From positions 30,986,254 to 31,050,253 of the forward strand of contig OV121086.1 in NCBI GenBank assembly GCA_921293015.1: a stretch of DNA of 64,000 nucleotides, written 5' to 3'. The DNA comes from Phorcus lineatus. Its lineage: Eukaryota > Mollusca > Gastropoda > Trochida > Trochidae. The notes below the pieces were generated by a model. The model was not told where the DNA came from. It saw only the letters and a program-made list of their open reading frames with translations, and made no database searches. Made by a program: the position numbers and the translations under genes. Positions 1 through 12,600 of this stretch are shown here, one piece after another. The first letter of the stretch is position 1; each line of letters opens with the position of its first letter.

Positions 1-155
1 CTTCAAGGGTACCCGAAGTTCAATGAAATTTTTCGGCATACATGTAAGCATTCCTAATTTCTGCTTGACCGTTATGGACATTGGTCACTAGGAGAGGTGA
101 ACGAGGCGAACAAACTACCCGATTAATCTACGCCATGGACTGTCGTTCTTTCAGG

Positions 156-195
156 GGTCACGTGATATTTGATAGCCATCTTAGATCACGTGACC
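156..195. promoter_or_regulatory. Inverted pair of GGTCACGTGAT E-boxes
   Basis: GGTCACGTGAT at 156-166 faces its exact reverse complement ATCACGTGACC at 185-195 across an 18-base spacer. Each arm carries the CACGTG E-box in the GTCACGTGA context bound by bHLH-zip factors of the USF and MITF/TFEB class (established for the family). A further CACGTG-type site lies near 283. The centre-to-centre distance is 29 bases, close to three helical turns. That this is a working enhancer is inference. It could equally be the stem of a small hairpin. Confidence 0.4.
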
Positions 196-299
196 ATGTT
201 CTCGTACCAAACCGGCACGTCATTTTACACTTTGAATGTCGACATGTCACAAATCTTTCATATTTTCTCGCCTGTGCTAAGGTACACGTGAAAACTCAT

Positions 300-1720
300 T
301 TATAAAGATTATCCTCGTGGTTACTGTTGTCTTCGCGGCTTTGTACTTGTCAGGTATACACAGGGCAACGTCTTGAAATAAATGACGTAGATTTAAAATC
401 TCGACCTCAGAACCTATGCTGAAAGCAGTGAAAAGTAAATGTTGTTGATGATGGGAAATTAGTTGTTTATGTGCTCGAGTGAGGTGTAACTTTCATTTAA
501 GTTTGAAAGTAAACCTTAAAATGCATTATGTGAATTTTGTGCTTAGCTCAGTTTTATTGTGTTATTGAACAGATGAAGTGAGATCATAAGTTAAGTAATG
601 TCACACAGATCTGCCTAGCAACGTGTAGCAGAATTAAGTGATATTGTTATTGAATGTTACAGTAGTATAGACCAAAAAAACCCTGACATATGGATTTACT
701 TTAAACATAAGCAGCATTTATTTACACGAATAAAGCATCCAATCATTACAAGAGCATTTAAACTGTGGGTTGACCTTTGAGGAAAATGTGTCCCGATTTG
801 CCAAACAGTGGACGTATACTATTCTATTAGAGTAATTCAAGGCTAATTTTGAAAGAGAAACAAAAGGATATAATTTGCATTAATAAGTCGTTGGTATTTA
901 ACTTTTTAGTTTCTTTAAGTGCTTGTTTATTAAACTTTAAGCTAAATTCATTTTGTGCAAACTAATATCACGAGTAATTTCCTGCAAATACCGTAGCTAT
1001 CACTACCCAGACATTGGTGTTTTGGTTTCCGGAGATTTGTTTGGCACTTGTAGATTTCACGTAATTGTTCATAGACAACATGCCATGTTTTCCACGTGAT
1101 ACGATGTCAATATCACTGCTTACACCGGCTGGCTGTCACTTAGACTTGCTCTTAGCCAATCAAATCAGGGCAATTGATCACGTAAGGATATTAACAACGA
1201 TCATGTTGTTCAATGGGGGATTTATGCCATGTAATTTCCTGTATTGTGTTTCAATCATAGAAGAATTGTAGGCTCATTTGGTTTTGGTTGAACTAATGCC
1301 GAATTCATGTTTACAAAGTATTTTTTTTTAAAAGGTCTTCATATCCTCTCTGCTTGAAAGTTTACATTTGTCCTTGACCAGTTTTGGTCGTGTATCTAAG
1401 ATATGATTATATCCATTAAAAGAGGGATGACCAGACCACATCGTTGAATTAAAAGGACAAAACTTAAGTTTCCACGTGTACGTAAATAAAGTTCCGAATC
1501 ATACTGACAGCTACGTTACTTTCTAGTAAATTACATTCAGCAGCTAAGCTAGCCCGCAGCAAGGATTAGATTAATGAAATAAAGTTGTTAATAGCCACAG
1601 TGATCAACACAGATGTTTGTTGATTTAATGAGAAAAGTAATTATACTAATTACGCGTCAAACGACCAGTGACGACGGACAAGCTATAAACTAAGCCTTCA
1701 TGTGACTGACCCGTGGCCAG
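300..1720. other. Non-coding interval, nothing firm
   Basis: No gene, repeat or RNA recognised. All frames are closed by frequent stops. Isolated motifs only: TGACCTTTG (HNF4/ERR-type half-site, reverse orientation) at 771-779 and single CACGTG boxes near 1096 and 1472. Confidence 0.5.
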
Positions 1721-1725
1721 ATCAC

Positions 1726-1776
1726 CCCAGGGGTCAGTTGATACCCCCCATGTGAATACACCCTGGGGTATTGATG
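1726..1776 (+). repeat. GC-rich motif, copy 1 of 2
   Basis: Begins with CCCAGGGGTCAGTT and ends in a TTGATG block. The same 14-mer and the same end recur about 740 bases downstream. Inside it CCCCAGGGG and CCCTGGGGT can pair, giving an imperfect hairpin. The intervening sequence has diverged while the two ends are kept. Nature unknown: a dispersed short repeat or a duplicated regulatory site are both possible. Confidence 0.45.
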
Positions 1777-2463
1777 GCTGGAGAGTCCATCACATTCATA
1801 ATTCTAACTGTCTCAAACATCTCTTGTAAAATTCCAAACAATAATCAAGTTCATTGTTTAACAAGCACATTTCTAATTTTCAGAGGAACTTATGGATTTT
1901 AAAGCGATATTCTATGAATCCAAAAAAAAAAGATAAACAAAAAGGAAAAAAACAATCTTTTTCAGAGTTATATTGAATCGATCACCCAATGTAACCACTT
2001 CAAGACTCTTGCAACCAACGACCAATTTATAGTCCCTGAAAATGCTCAATGAATTATAATATCATTATTATTCCTATTTGATACGAAATAGAATAAAAAT
2101 GGTTTCTGAACAGTACTAAATCTCAATTATAGTTGCCATCAACTTTTAGTTAAAACATTTTTTTCTCTTGGGTTTGATTTACAGACTAAACCAGTGACAT
2201 CAAAATTGGATAACAATTCTCTCTCCCTCATCCTTTCCCGTTTTCCCTTGTCTCTTACCATTTAATATCATATTGGAATGTGTTTAACTTAACTTTTTTT
2301 ATTAGAAAACGAAAACGCGCCTAAAAGTTTAACTATGCCTCTTCAGCATCTAGATTTGCTTATCAGTCGGGTGTAGGCAACCGATACATTTTAGGAGAAT
2401 AACTGATTTCCCAAGATTTTTGTTGGATTTGTTTCCACCCCATCTTCCATCTCACCCTCTCAA

Positions 2464-2519
2464 CCCAGGGGTCAGTTTCTAGCCCCTCACGTGTGCGCCC
2501 CCTGCAGGGTGTGTTGATG
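2464..2519 (+). repeat. GC-rich motif, copy 2 of 2
   Basis: Shares the exact 14-mer CCCAGGGGTCAGTT and the closing TTGATG with the copy near 1.73 kb, in the same orientation. The middle contains CACGTG and a CCCCCTGCAGGGTG palindromic core. The AGGGGTCA part resembles a nuclear-receptor half-site. Confidence 0.45.
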
Positions 2520-2529
2520 CGTGTCCTAT

Positions 2530-4920
2530 GATGACGTATGATTTTGTTTGGAGAGTTGACGTAATAGCTCTTGAAGCAAGCACCTGTCACTCAAAGTACT
2601 TATCACGTCAGCGAGCCATCAATCAAACGAGACATTTACAATCCTGCGGGTACATTTCACGTTTGTTGTTGTTGGATTTCATCTGTGAGCGTGTTTGTCG
2701 ATTGTGACATCAAAATTATCTCAAGAAGTTGACCTTTAAGCGTAACCGCTTCTGAAGCCTCGTTTTCAATTGACACACCCCCTTGACATTAATTGACCTT
2801 TGGCATTGCAGCGCGTTTAACCTCTCGCTTTGAAATATGTTTGCGACACAAATTGGATGTACATTTCAAGGGATATTAGCAATCCGCGAATACCGTATAA
2901 ACAACACTTAGTTTAATGTCAACAAAATGACTTTCAAATTGATTTCGATGTTTCGCCTCAAGTTAATTTCAGTCTAGACTCAACTAATCGAAATCCAAAG
3001 AACATAACGGAAACAAAAATGATACGAGACTTCATGATTTAGACTCTTCTAAGATAAAGTTTTCGCAAAGAATTTATGAAATGCATAAGTTAAAATCATA
3101 GATTTAAAAAAAGATTCACAAATACATGTGTAGCAATTATCAACAACAAAAATGCGAGTGAGTGTATTCTCTTTAAAGAATATTCAACTAAGCATATCTA
3201 TAAAATCCATTTAAATAAAGTTTGGTTGTACTTTTCATTGTATATTGTAATTCCTATACATTGATGTGTTTATTTCAACCAGTCAGACCCGGCCCCAGAC
3301 TGATAGAGATGTTTCCCTATTTACAGTATTGATTTCTTTAATAATCCACCATAGTTAACTTGCTCTGATCGGGTCATGGTTTCTGTCTGTCTGGTTTGGC
3401 CCTGTGTAGGGACCGTGAATCGTATTACCTTGTTTATTTGTCCATAACAGTTCAGACATAAACGTCTGAGGAAATATTTTGAGAATTAGGATATTAGATG
3501 CATATAGAGTTATAGCCTGAATATTTCGCTCGTACAAACGTCCCAGACCGAATCCAATGAAACTACAAATATTGGTATAGGTATGAGTTCGATCCAATCC
3601 ACTAAATTCATTTACATGTACTAATATTTTTACAACATTCGTCGTCTAGCTCCGAGCATTGTCCGAAAGGTCGAAGTTCATAAAGACGTAATACATGGAG
3701 TCCAAACTTCCTCGCTTGGCATTATGAGTATAAAATGTTCTCTCGTTTCTTGATTTTGTTACCTGTACTGCTTGCCTGTGCAAGTGATAGAACCAGATAT
3801 CAATCTTGTTTTACGACAGAGAGATTTGTTTCATCTGTGGAGATGAACTAGTCTAACATTTCGACTCTGACATGAAAAATGCATCAATTGATCGAAAATT
3901 TAATAAAAAATTAAAAGGAAATTAAAAGAAGACTGAAATTCTCTCAAATCCTTTTTTAGACTAGCTTAGAATTCTAACTTATTTCAGGGTCTGACCTCCA
4001 GACTTGAGATGGACCTTGTTGGTTTTGAGATTTGAAGCAAGGTATATATGAATAGAGGAAGCTGACTTTAAAATGACAAACCAGTTAGAATCGGGTATAC
4101 TTTACACTCTAACTTCTTGAGGTACTATTGATTAGGTCATTGTCGTAGTAATTTTATGTGACAATATGATGCCAATAATGGCGTTTCATATCTTCCACGT
4201 ATACCCCCTCCCCTTCCCCCTCTACCCTGCATTCATTCCTTGTGTCGTCTTCATCCACAATAAATATGGTCTCTCCCTAATATCAGCTTACTTAATGAGC
4301 ATTTCTTCAATAATTGAAACTATTGTACATCACGGTTAACTGAACATGTCTTATCCGTTTATAATGTCTAAACTCTCTCTGAAACAATTTATGTTCTATA
4401 TGTAATGACAAATCTCTCCCCCATACAAAAAACGTAACAAAGGTCAAAGCATTATTCACGATTCTTAAAATTTAAGCGTCTGACACTGGCTACATCTGTG
4501 AGCAATGATACACGTCCCCTCTGAGTAGTCGTATTTCACATGGAGCACAGATGTCGCTGCAACTGTTTCTAACTGCCGCCGATGCAGCAATAAAGAGCGA
4601 TAGGATCATTACTAAATCTAAGCGGTTTTGTAGTATACTCACAACACTATGCTCCTGGTAGCACGCACTTAACTTTGAGAAATGACTTCTGTTGATCCAA
4701 CAAACGACTTTCTTTGGAATATCTTCTACTTGCCAGAACCAAAGATGTTTTATTTCAGACCAGCTACGATAAATATCTAAAATATGAGTATTGTTACGTA
4801 CATACGCCATAAACATCGCCTGGGTACAAGTCTGAGATACAGATCACACAGGAAACATACATCAAGACCACTTCTGCACTGGGTTCCAAGACACGGCTGT
4901 CTGTTTAGCAACATTGTGCA
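2530..4920. other. Non-coding interval with scattered TGACC half-sites
   Basis: No gene recognised. TGACCTTTAAG and TGACCTTTGG lie within about 80 bases of each other around 2727-2802 and look like monomeric ERR/HNF4-type half-sites in reverse. A CCCCTCCCC pyrimidine tract lies near 4205-4230. A 108-codon frame on the minus strand at 4490-4816 has no recognisable domain and is within the chance range. Confidence 0.4.
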
Positions 4921-4930
4921 TTTCTGTTTC

Positions 4931-5108
4931 AGTGTATGTTTCAGTGGTCGGTAGCAATGTATATTTCACTGGTCTGTATAAGTGTATATTTCACCGGGTT
5001 TGTATCAGTGTATATTTCCCTGGGCTTTATTCAACTGGTCTATATCAGTGTATACATCACTGGGTTTTTCAATCAGTGTATGTTTCATTTATTTACATCG
5101 GTGCATAT
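4931..5108. repeat. Minisatellite, left arm of a mirrored array
   Basis: Degenerate tandem copies of a roughly 27-30 base unit built on CAGTGTATATTTCAC followed by TGGTCTGTAT or similar. About six copies are readable. The neighbouring array to the right is built on the reverse complement of the same core (GTGAAATATACACTG), so the two arrays form one large imperfect inverted repeat centred near 5.13 kb. Confidence 0.7.
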
Positions 5109-5151
5109 GTTATTTGGAAAGAGGATAGACAATAGAGAAATATAAACTCTC

Positions 5152-5469
5152 ACAAACAACAGTGAAATGTGTATAGACAACAGTGAAATATACGCTATCA
5201 CAGATAGCGGGGAAATATACTTAATAGGCAACATTAAAATATAAAACGACAGGGTGGAGAAATAGACATTTTCACAGCCAACAGTGAAATACTAGTGTAC
5301 ATAGTCAACGGTGAAATATACACTCCATCAAATGGAGAGAAATTATACATAGGCAACAGTGAAATATAAAACTCTCACAGAAAGACGAAATCTACATGGG
5401 CAGTTGTGAAATATACACTCTCGCAGAAAGAGGGGGAATATACATCTAGGCAACAGTGAAATATACACT
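5152..5469. repeat. Minisatellite, right arm of a mirrored array
   Basis: About six and a half copies of a roughly 48-base unit: CAACAGTGAAATATACACTC, a TCACAGAAAGA segment, then GGGAAATATACATAG. Copies differ by substitutions and small length changes, so the array is not recent. Its core is the reverse complement of the core of the array just to the left. Confidence 0.7.
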
Positions 5470-8400
5470 GTTCAAGACAATGGCAGCACATGTGGCGCAC
5501 ATGGAGCAAGTATTGCACGCATGACAGCATGTCACAGAAACAATTCCAGGGCCAATAGTCGCTGAAAGATGATAAGGTGAAAAACTGCAAACATTTGTTC
5601 GTGAATTTCGGTGAGTCGAGGCAGGGCGGCTGCGATGCGGGTGAGATAAGTCACTCTCGGGCGTTCCTACAGCTTTGTTTGTTGTATTGACGCGGGCAAT
5701 CCTTGTCAATTTCAAAAGGCTTCGATTACGTGCCACATGTCGGCCCTGTTTGGACATCAGATCGCATCGTCCATTTACCCAGTGTCCATTTACAGGACCA
5801 ATCTCCCGGCTAATTCGACACGTGTTAAACACTTATTAAGTACTCCATTTTATTAAGACGATGATGAATTAAACCTCCTTCGGGAAATGAGATTGCGATC
5901 GGCGAGGTAAGAATCGCTTCTTTGGGAAAAAGTTTGGACATTTATTTACGAATTGGTGTTTATTTTAGAACCCCGGTGGAACAGCTGTTTATAGTGTCTA
6001 TACCTGGTGGAAGATGAGAGGGGTGATAATGATGCCTATATCAGCTTCACGCTTGTTATCATGGCTTGATCACTCCATATTTCAATCTAAGTATAAATGT
6101 CATTTACTTGTCAATATCTGTCACTCATTTGTATATATCAACCTGACAGGTACCTTTGCACGGTGTTCTGGAAAAAATGCTTAAAACGAGACATGTTCGA
6201 CATACAGATTGGTTTTGCTTAATTATGATAAGGAGGCGTATACAAAGTTTGAAAAAAGAAGATAGTTTTTAATATGGATCTATTATTATTTCGATGAACC
6301 TTAAATGATTGATTGATTGAAAGATAACAAGTTCACTGAATCAACCAATATGTTATATGCAATAGGTGTGCGATTTTGCGTTAAGAAGAAAAGAAGAAGA
6401 AGAATTTTTTTTATTTGAGTGTCTAGCGATTGGTGCAAGTCAAATATACATGAAGAACATGATTTATCGCCCGGCCAACTTGGGCCTATGAGACACTATT
6501 GGTCTTTTAAATTTCAATGCAAGTTAAAAGTTAAGCTTCATTTCGAAACACTTATGCTGAGATTTGGGGCTGACTCTTAGCAGTGAAATACTTTCAACAA
6601 GCAATTTGGTGAAAGACAGTATTTTATCATTTATTGCGGGAAATTCTACTGGTGAAACATGCCTATCTGAATTTATAAGAAATCTTGTCTATGATGGACA
6701 TATTTTATGAAGGAATTTTGATATTGGATTAGGGCATTTAATTATTACCTTCAATATACCTTTGCATGTCATAATCGTTTAAGATCATACGGTGTATCCA
6801 AATAAACCTTGAAAATTAAGGTATCATCTCAACAAAGGAGGTATTTCGGTTTTATTTGATGTGGTTTCGGTTACACTAAAAACTTAACAATGAGTTGTTA
6901 TGTGCGATAAAATCTTTCACAAGCGACTTAAGTAGCAGCTCGTTACAATAGTGTATCTTAATCAGCGATTTTTATATCAAAATGCCAACTATTTTATCTT
7001 TCCAAATCAGATCTGTCGTGTCACGATCATGCTTTAAAATACAGTTCTTAAAACTACTTCACACACCATGTATATTGCAGTAGGCATTGACACGAGTGTC
7101 AATTTCATCAGACACGCCAACGTATATCAGAACTTAACAAACAATATGTTTTGATCTTATTGAAAGAAAACATAAACCCTGACATTAAATATTCGTCCTT
7201 AAACTGTAAATGAAATAATGAAATTGGATTCAGAAAAGAAATCGCCACGAAATCCGGTTTATACAGTTTTATGAACAGTGACAACAAAGAAATACATTTT
7301 GAAATGTATATCTAAATAACACACTGGGTCACTTTTAACACATTGTGTCAGTCTTCAGAAAGCGACCATTTGTAAACAACATACACATAAAATTTAATAT
7401 CAAAACATAACGTGGATCAAAATTAGATGTTTGCGTATGAACCATTTTCCTCGAGATTTCTTTTATTTCTTTAAAAGACTTCGCAAGTCTGTATCCGTCA
7501 TGGTTTAACCCTCTGCCTGGGAGAGCAAGGTAGATTGGGGAGACGGGTGGATGGGGGAGATGGATGCATGGGGGCAAGTAAGAGGATAGGGTGGTGTTAA
7601 TGGGAGATTTTCATGTCACACAATGGAAGCGGTGTCAATTTCACCACGAAATGTACATCCATGTCAGGAGTGACAAGTGAGGAGAAGTGACGAAGATAAC
7701 TGGGAAATCCAAACCGACTGAAGATCTTATCCAAGTTTATAGATGACTAGCCCCGTTTTTTATTCAAAGTGCCCATTGATAAAGTCCTGGCATTGCGTGC
7801 TTGTATTGAATGGGTTGTTTATGCTTTATGACAAGTTAATTACGCAAGGATTTGTACGCTAAGGTTGGTGGCTTCGGTCTTACATGGCAATCCTTTGCCA
7901 TTTGAGATATAATTTTAGCTATAAGCCTATAAGTGATTTTTCGGCAGGATACTTAATTTATTAATCTGCTCCAACAGACCAAGTCATTTTTCTTATGCAT
8001 TCTCCCAAACTCTCCCAACCACTTGCCACTACAACAAGCGCTATGTTTAGACGAAGAAGAAATGGCACCATTTAATTCAAACAGGGCTCTTCATAGGCAA
8101 TTCCTGGCCGGACAAGTGTACTAAAGAGACATTGTTATCATAACTAGCTCCATGCATGTTCTTTGTGTGACACTTCAAAATATTTTTCTTCTTCTTCTTC
8201 TAAATTTTTACGACTGGACGTTCCAATATGTTAAATTTTAGGCAATATCAATATAGACATTTTGAAAACAAAGGCTGACGCAATATACAAGATAACATGT
8301 ATTGGATGTTAGAAGTTAAATTTGTACTTTCCCCTTGAGATTTGCAGTTAAGTTTTAAATTACGAGACACTTATGAATTGTCTTTTCTGTATAGAATTGA

Positions 8401-8600
8401 TTTGAAAGGAAGAGTAGAATCTTAAGGCCTGTTACGAATTGATTTCCGCTGAATTCGAAGCTAAGATGATATTGTAATGAAAGAGGGTCTTCGATTCAGA
8501 AGGTACCTGTTCGTGTTTTCAGTGACTAGTAGCACTCTATTCACCCATTTATAGCCACCTGTCTAGACATATATTCAGTCTCTGAAATATTATTCTCAAA
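5470..8600. other. Non-coding interval with a GC-richer patch
   Basis: No gene recognised. About 5590-5830 is richer in G+C than its surroundings and contains an ACACGTGT box. A 128-codon minus-strand frame running through it and the adjoining minisatellite has no recognisable domain. Short GAA and TTC microsatellites occur at about 6382-6402 and 8188-8203. Confidence 0.4.
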
Positions 8601-8601
8601 A

Positions 8602-8850
8602 CGATCATTTGATCAAATATTAGAAAGTAAACTAAGAAAAATGGCTATTTCTAATTCAATTCGAATCTAGACTTGTTTTTCAAGAGTTTACCTTCATGAT
8701 TAGACGAGTTTAAGGCTTAAAGACGATAAATGTATCAGATATCAGAAAGGAAAATACAAGAAATGGATATTTTTTGTATAATTCAAATCTAGACTTGCCT
8801 TTCAGGTCTGTTTCATGATTGGGTGAATTTAAGGTTAAAATATTATGAAA
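8602..8850. repeat. Two-copy tandem duplication (about 123 bp)
   Basis: Two adjacent diverged copies. Each has ATCAAATATTAGAAAG or ATCAGATATCAGAAAG, then AAGAAATGG, AATCTAGACTTG, a CATGATT block and AATTTAAGG or AGTTTAAGG at its end. The match runs the full unit with many substitutions, indicating an old duplication. Confidence 0.6.
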
Positions 8851-8950
8851 AAGAGCCTATGACTTAGGCTAAAATCTCTCCTGAAACAAGCTTTATGAAA
8901 CTTTATCTCTGTTCCCGCCTCACTCAACATCACGTACAATGACTCTAAAC

Positions 8951-9630
8951 CATAGTGACCAGTGTCAACATTGATGAATGACCAGTGTCAACGTTTTTGA
9001 TAAGTGACCAGTCCATTACTGTCACCTGCAGTCAGGTCTTGATTTCAATACCACTTTTTTTTATTTAGTTATAATATTACAGGAGACCACGTGAATGTAT
9101 GAAGTGACCAATTTCCACATTATGATAGTGACCCGTGTCCACGTTATTTATCAGTGACCAGTCGGTTATTTTCTCTGATTGTTATGTCTTGAAATCAACA
9201 GCAAGATTAAGATTTACTTATAATATCACGTGAATATCGATAGTGACCAGTGTCAACGTTATCATTTAGTGACCAGTCGGTTTTTTTACCGATTGTTTTG
9301 ATATCAAAACCAACATTAAGATTTACTTTAATACCACATAATATCACGTGAATATCGATAGTGACCAGTGTCAACGTTATCATTTAGTGACCAGTCGATT
9401 ATTTTCTCCGGTTGTTTTGATATCAAAGCCGACATAAGATTTACTTTTTCACAAAATATCACGTTTTATGATCAATAGGAAGAAATTTAATAATCAGTAT
9501 CGAAATTATGATAGGTGACCAGTCCATTTTTACAATTTGTCCAAATTTAATTTTAAATTGCATTGAGCGATTAACAATTATCACGAAAATCGCGATCTGC
9601 TCTGTATAATAAAGTGACCACTGGACAAAG
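8951..9630. repeat. Tandem array, about 118-bp unit, TGACC-rich
   Basis: About five copies. The best preserved begin at 9241 and 9359. Each unit has TAGTGACCAGTGTCAACGTT, then ATCATTTAGTGACCAGTCGG, a T-rich stretch, TTGTTTTGATATCAAA, AAGATTTACTT and ATATCACGTGAATATCGA. Outer units (from 8951, and after about 9478) are more degenerate. Every unit therefore carries two GTGACCAGT motifs and usually one CACGTGAA. The internal copies are nearly identical over about 70 bases, suggesting recent homogenisation or constraint. Confidence 0.85.
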
Positions 9631-12600
9631 ACCACTCAAGAACATGTATGGTCAACTATATATTAAACTCATTACACGTGAAACCCCTGCTTAAGGTATA
9701 GTGCGTATGTAAGGATGTTTCAATCTGACAAAACTTTTCCTAATAAAAGTGCAATCAATTAAATCGCAATTATATAATTTCTGAAATTACACACTGAAAT
9801 AAAATGATACCTTGTGAATTTGAAATTAATTTGTTGTTTTTTCTTCCAAACTAGATAAATTGTCAATTCCAAAAGGATTTTTATCATAAATTGGTATCCA
9901 AAAGCGAATCATCTTTAGTAATTTGCTGTATATCAACTCAATGTAGGCCAACACTGACAGCAATATTTCTGAATGTCTAACCTCTGACTAATCAAATTAA
10001 AATTTCTCGTTTTGTTGGCGATGTCTCATATGGCAGACGTATTAACATTTATATATCAGTTGTCTGAGGTTAATTGTATAAAATATCATACCAATATCAT
10101 ATTGAAAGAGTCAAAATTCGTCTGACTATAGTATTGATGAAATTTTAATGAATTTAATACTGTATGTTTTTTCATTATGCCGGAGTTATAGTGAAGAAAT
10201 CAAGTGAAATGCGTATCTCAGTGTTGTGAATGTATGGCGCTAGAAAAATATACCGCAAAATTTGCTAAATACAAAGAACATTACCAATACAAAACTAATC
10301 ATGCATCTCGTTTATCATAATTAACTAATCTTTTTACCAAAATATACATTGATGTCAAATAATCGTAGTTTCGATGAATCGTGAATTCGTGTGTGGTTTG
10401 CATCGCCTTCAATCAAAATTATTTTGTTTTTCATTCATTAATTGCTATAAATGAAATCTCCAGATGCAAAGCCGCATACGCCCCTTTACATTCACAGGAT
10501 TGTTTTCTACATTTTCATAATGCTTATGTCTTAGGAATAAGTTTTCATAAGCTTAACTCAGTGAAATAGTAAGATTGATATAATTAAAGAGGAAATGAAT
10601 ATTTGATTTCGTAACTTAAGAAATCGGTACTGAATAGGCGGATGGAAATATGTAAACAATGTTATTGGTCAAAGTGGTATCGGTATATCGTACCAAGTCT
10701 AGAATATTTTGGCTAGTCCATAATTCTTTGATTGTTTTCAAGTCTATTCTTGAATTTGATGTACTATTTAAAATTCTATCCATATGCCAAGTTTTAAAAC
10801 CGTCGTTCTGAGACTTCTTGTTAGGTTAAAGACACGACTTCAATTTTTTACTTGTCCGTTTATTTCATTATTATCGTATTAGATTTGATCAAGAAATATG
10901 ATTCATGATCAAACTTAAAACATCTGGAATCAGCCTCGTTTTGAGATCCGGAAGAAGTCTCGTTTTAACCTTTGAGATCATATTTGAACTCCACCGCTTA
11001 AACTAAAGCGAATGATCAATTAAAACTGTCCGTATCTTGTCTGTGTTCGATGGCCGAGTCACGGGGTCGTTCCAGTGTTGTTGGTAATTAAATTTGCTAG
11101 CGATGAATCCTAGAACAAGATGGCTATCACTTTGGGAATCGAGTTCTTGTAGCGCCGTCGGTGCCAGCCAATTCCTGGAGTTAAGGGCTTGAAGATAGCT
11201 GCCGATCCATTTCTGAAACATGTCTCATTTACATTTAATTATCACGAAAAGATTGCATATGTGTATGCTGAAGGCTGTTTATTTGAAATTGGCATGCTTG
11301 CTTTTGAAATGAACACTTGTCAATATCATGTCCATTTCGATTGGATCAGATAAGAACATAAGTGCATCTGATCAATTTTCGAGAAAGAACGTTTTTAATT
11401 TTAGTATCAGTTAAAAGCCATGTTTTACTCATTTCAAGATTAAGGTAATGTTCAGAATATTCGTTATCCTACGTTTTCTAATTATTTGTATTTGTAAACA
11501 CTCGATTTGTTGGATTGGCTAGGAATCGAGTGCTTCGCATCGGTTTTGCTAATCTTAACGTTGCTCTCAAACTAGTTATGAAAGAATTAATATCGTAGAT
11601 TTCATGTTGTGCCGAACAGTGCTTGAAATTGATTTCAACTTGTCACAAACTGATGTCTTTCGCAGCTAGGTCACTTTAAAGCATAGTTATACTTGATCCT
11701 CGCCGACGTTTTAAAAAAGTAAATCTGAAAAAATAATTACCCGAAACTTTTGATCTTATTTTTAAAATTTGCGTAACCACTCACGTACATTAAAAATGAT
11801 TGTTTTAACAATGTATTGTCCTATGTTGTTCATATTTGAAATAAACACTGGTCAAAAGTTGATGTCTATTTCAATGAAGAAATGCTTGTAACAATATGTT
11901 GCTGAGAGAAATGTCAATCTTTTTATTGATTACATAATTGAAATTTCAGTTTTATACTTAGTAGATCCAAATATCAGCTGACTGATGTAAATGTGTAAGA
12001 AGTAGAAATCTATACCTATCATGTCTGTTTATGCCTGAGGGATAAAATTGTCTACGGTCGATTGATTTCTGGAGGAATTTCATTCTTCATCATTTGATCC
12101 AGTTTTAAATGGCTGTTATTTCATTTACGTTGGGTTTTCGTCACCAGTTGATGTCTATTCTCAGTTTGAGTGTATAGAGATAGTCATTGTGCTTGTCACT
12201 GTTTTGCTTTTTGCCTGATGATTTGTGATGCCAAGATTGATTTAATGAGATTCATTCATTGCTAGATTTAACCTAGTTTCCATACAATTGTTACCACATG
12301 CTAATTGTCATCACGAGTACTGGATACTTACCAGATTATATATAATGTCATATTATTTTATATTATATTATATTCCAGTTGGTTTTGATAAAATGATTAG
12401 TTTATAAAGACAAATGTTCATGTTTCTATCCCGTTTGACCTTAAATTCATATATACATAAATTTGTAATTTAGTTAATGTGCCTAACAGTATGTTCATCG
12501 TATGCTAACTACCGATTTATCACTTAATGTATTCTTTCTTTATTGAAATAGGACATAAGCCATTCAGCCATGAAAATGTGAAAACGATTTTAGTTTAGCT

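Noticed and set aside
4490-4816. 108-codon minus-strand frame with aromatic- and Cys-containing stretches
   Set aside because: No recognisable family, no clear splice sites, and about half a dozen frames of this length are expected by chance.
5446-5832. 128-codon minus-strand frame
   Set aside because: Partly inside the minisatellite; no domain, length within chance for this base composition.
6382-8210. GAA run at 6.38 kb and TTC run at 8.19 kb as terminal inverted repeats of a 1.8-kb transposon
   Set aside because: Only the microsatellites pair; flanks show no inverted repeat or target duplication.
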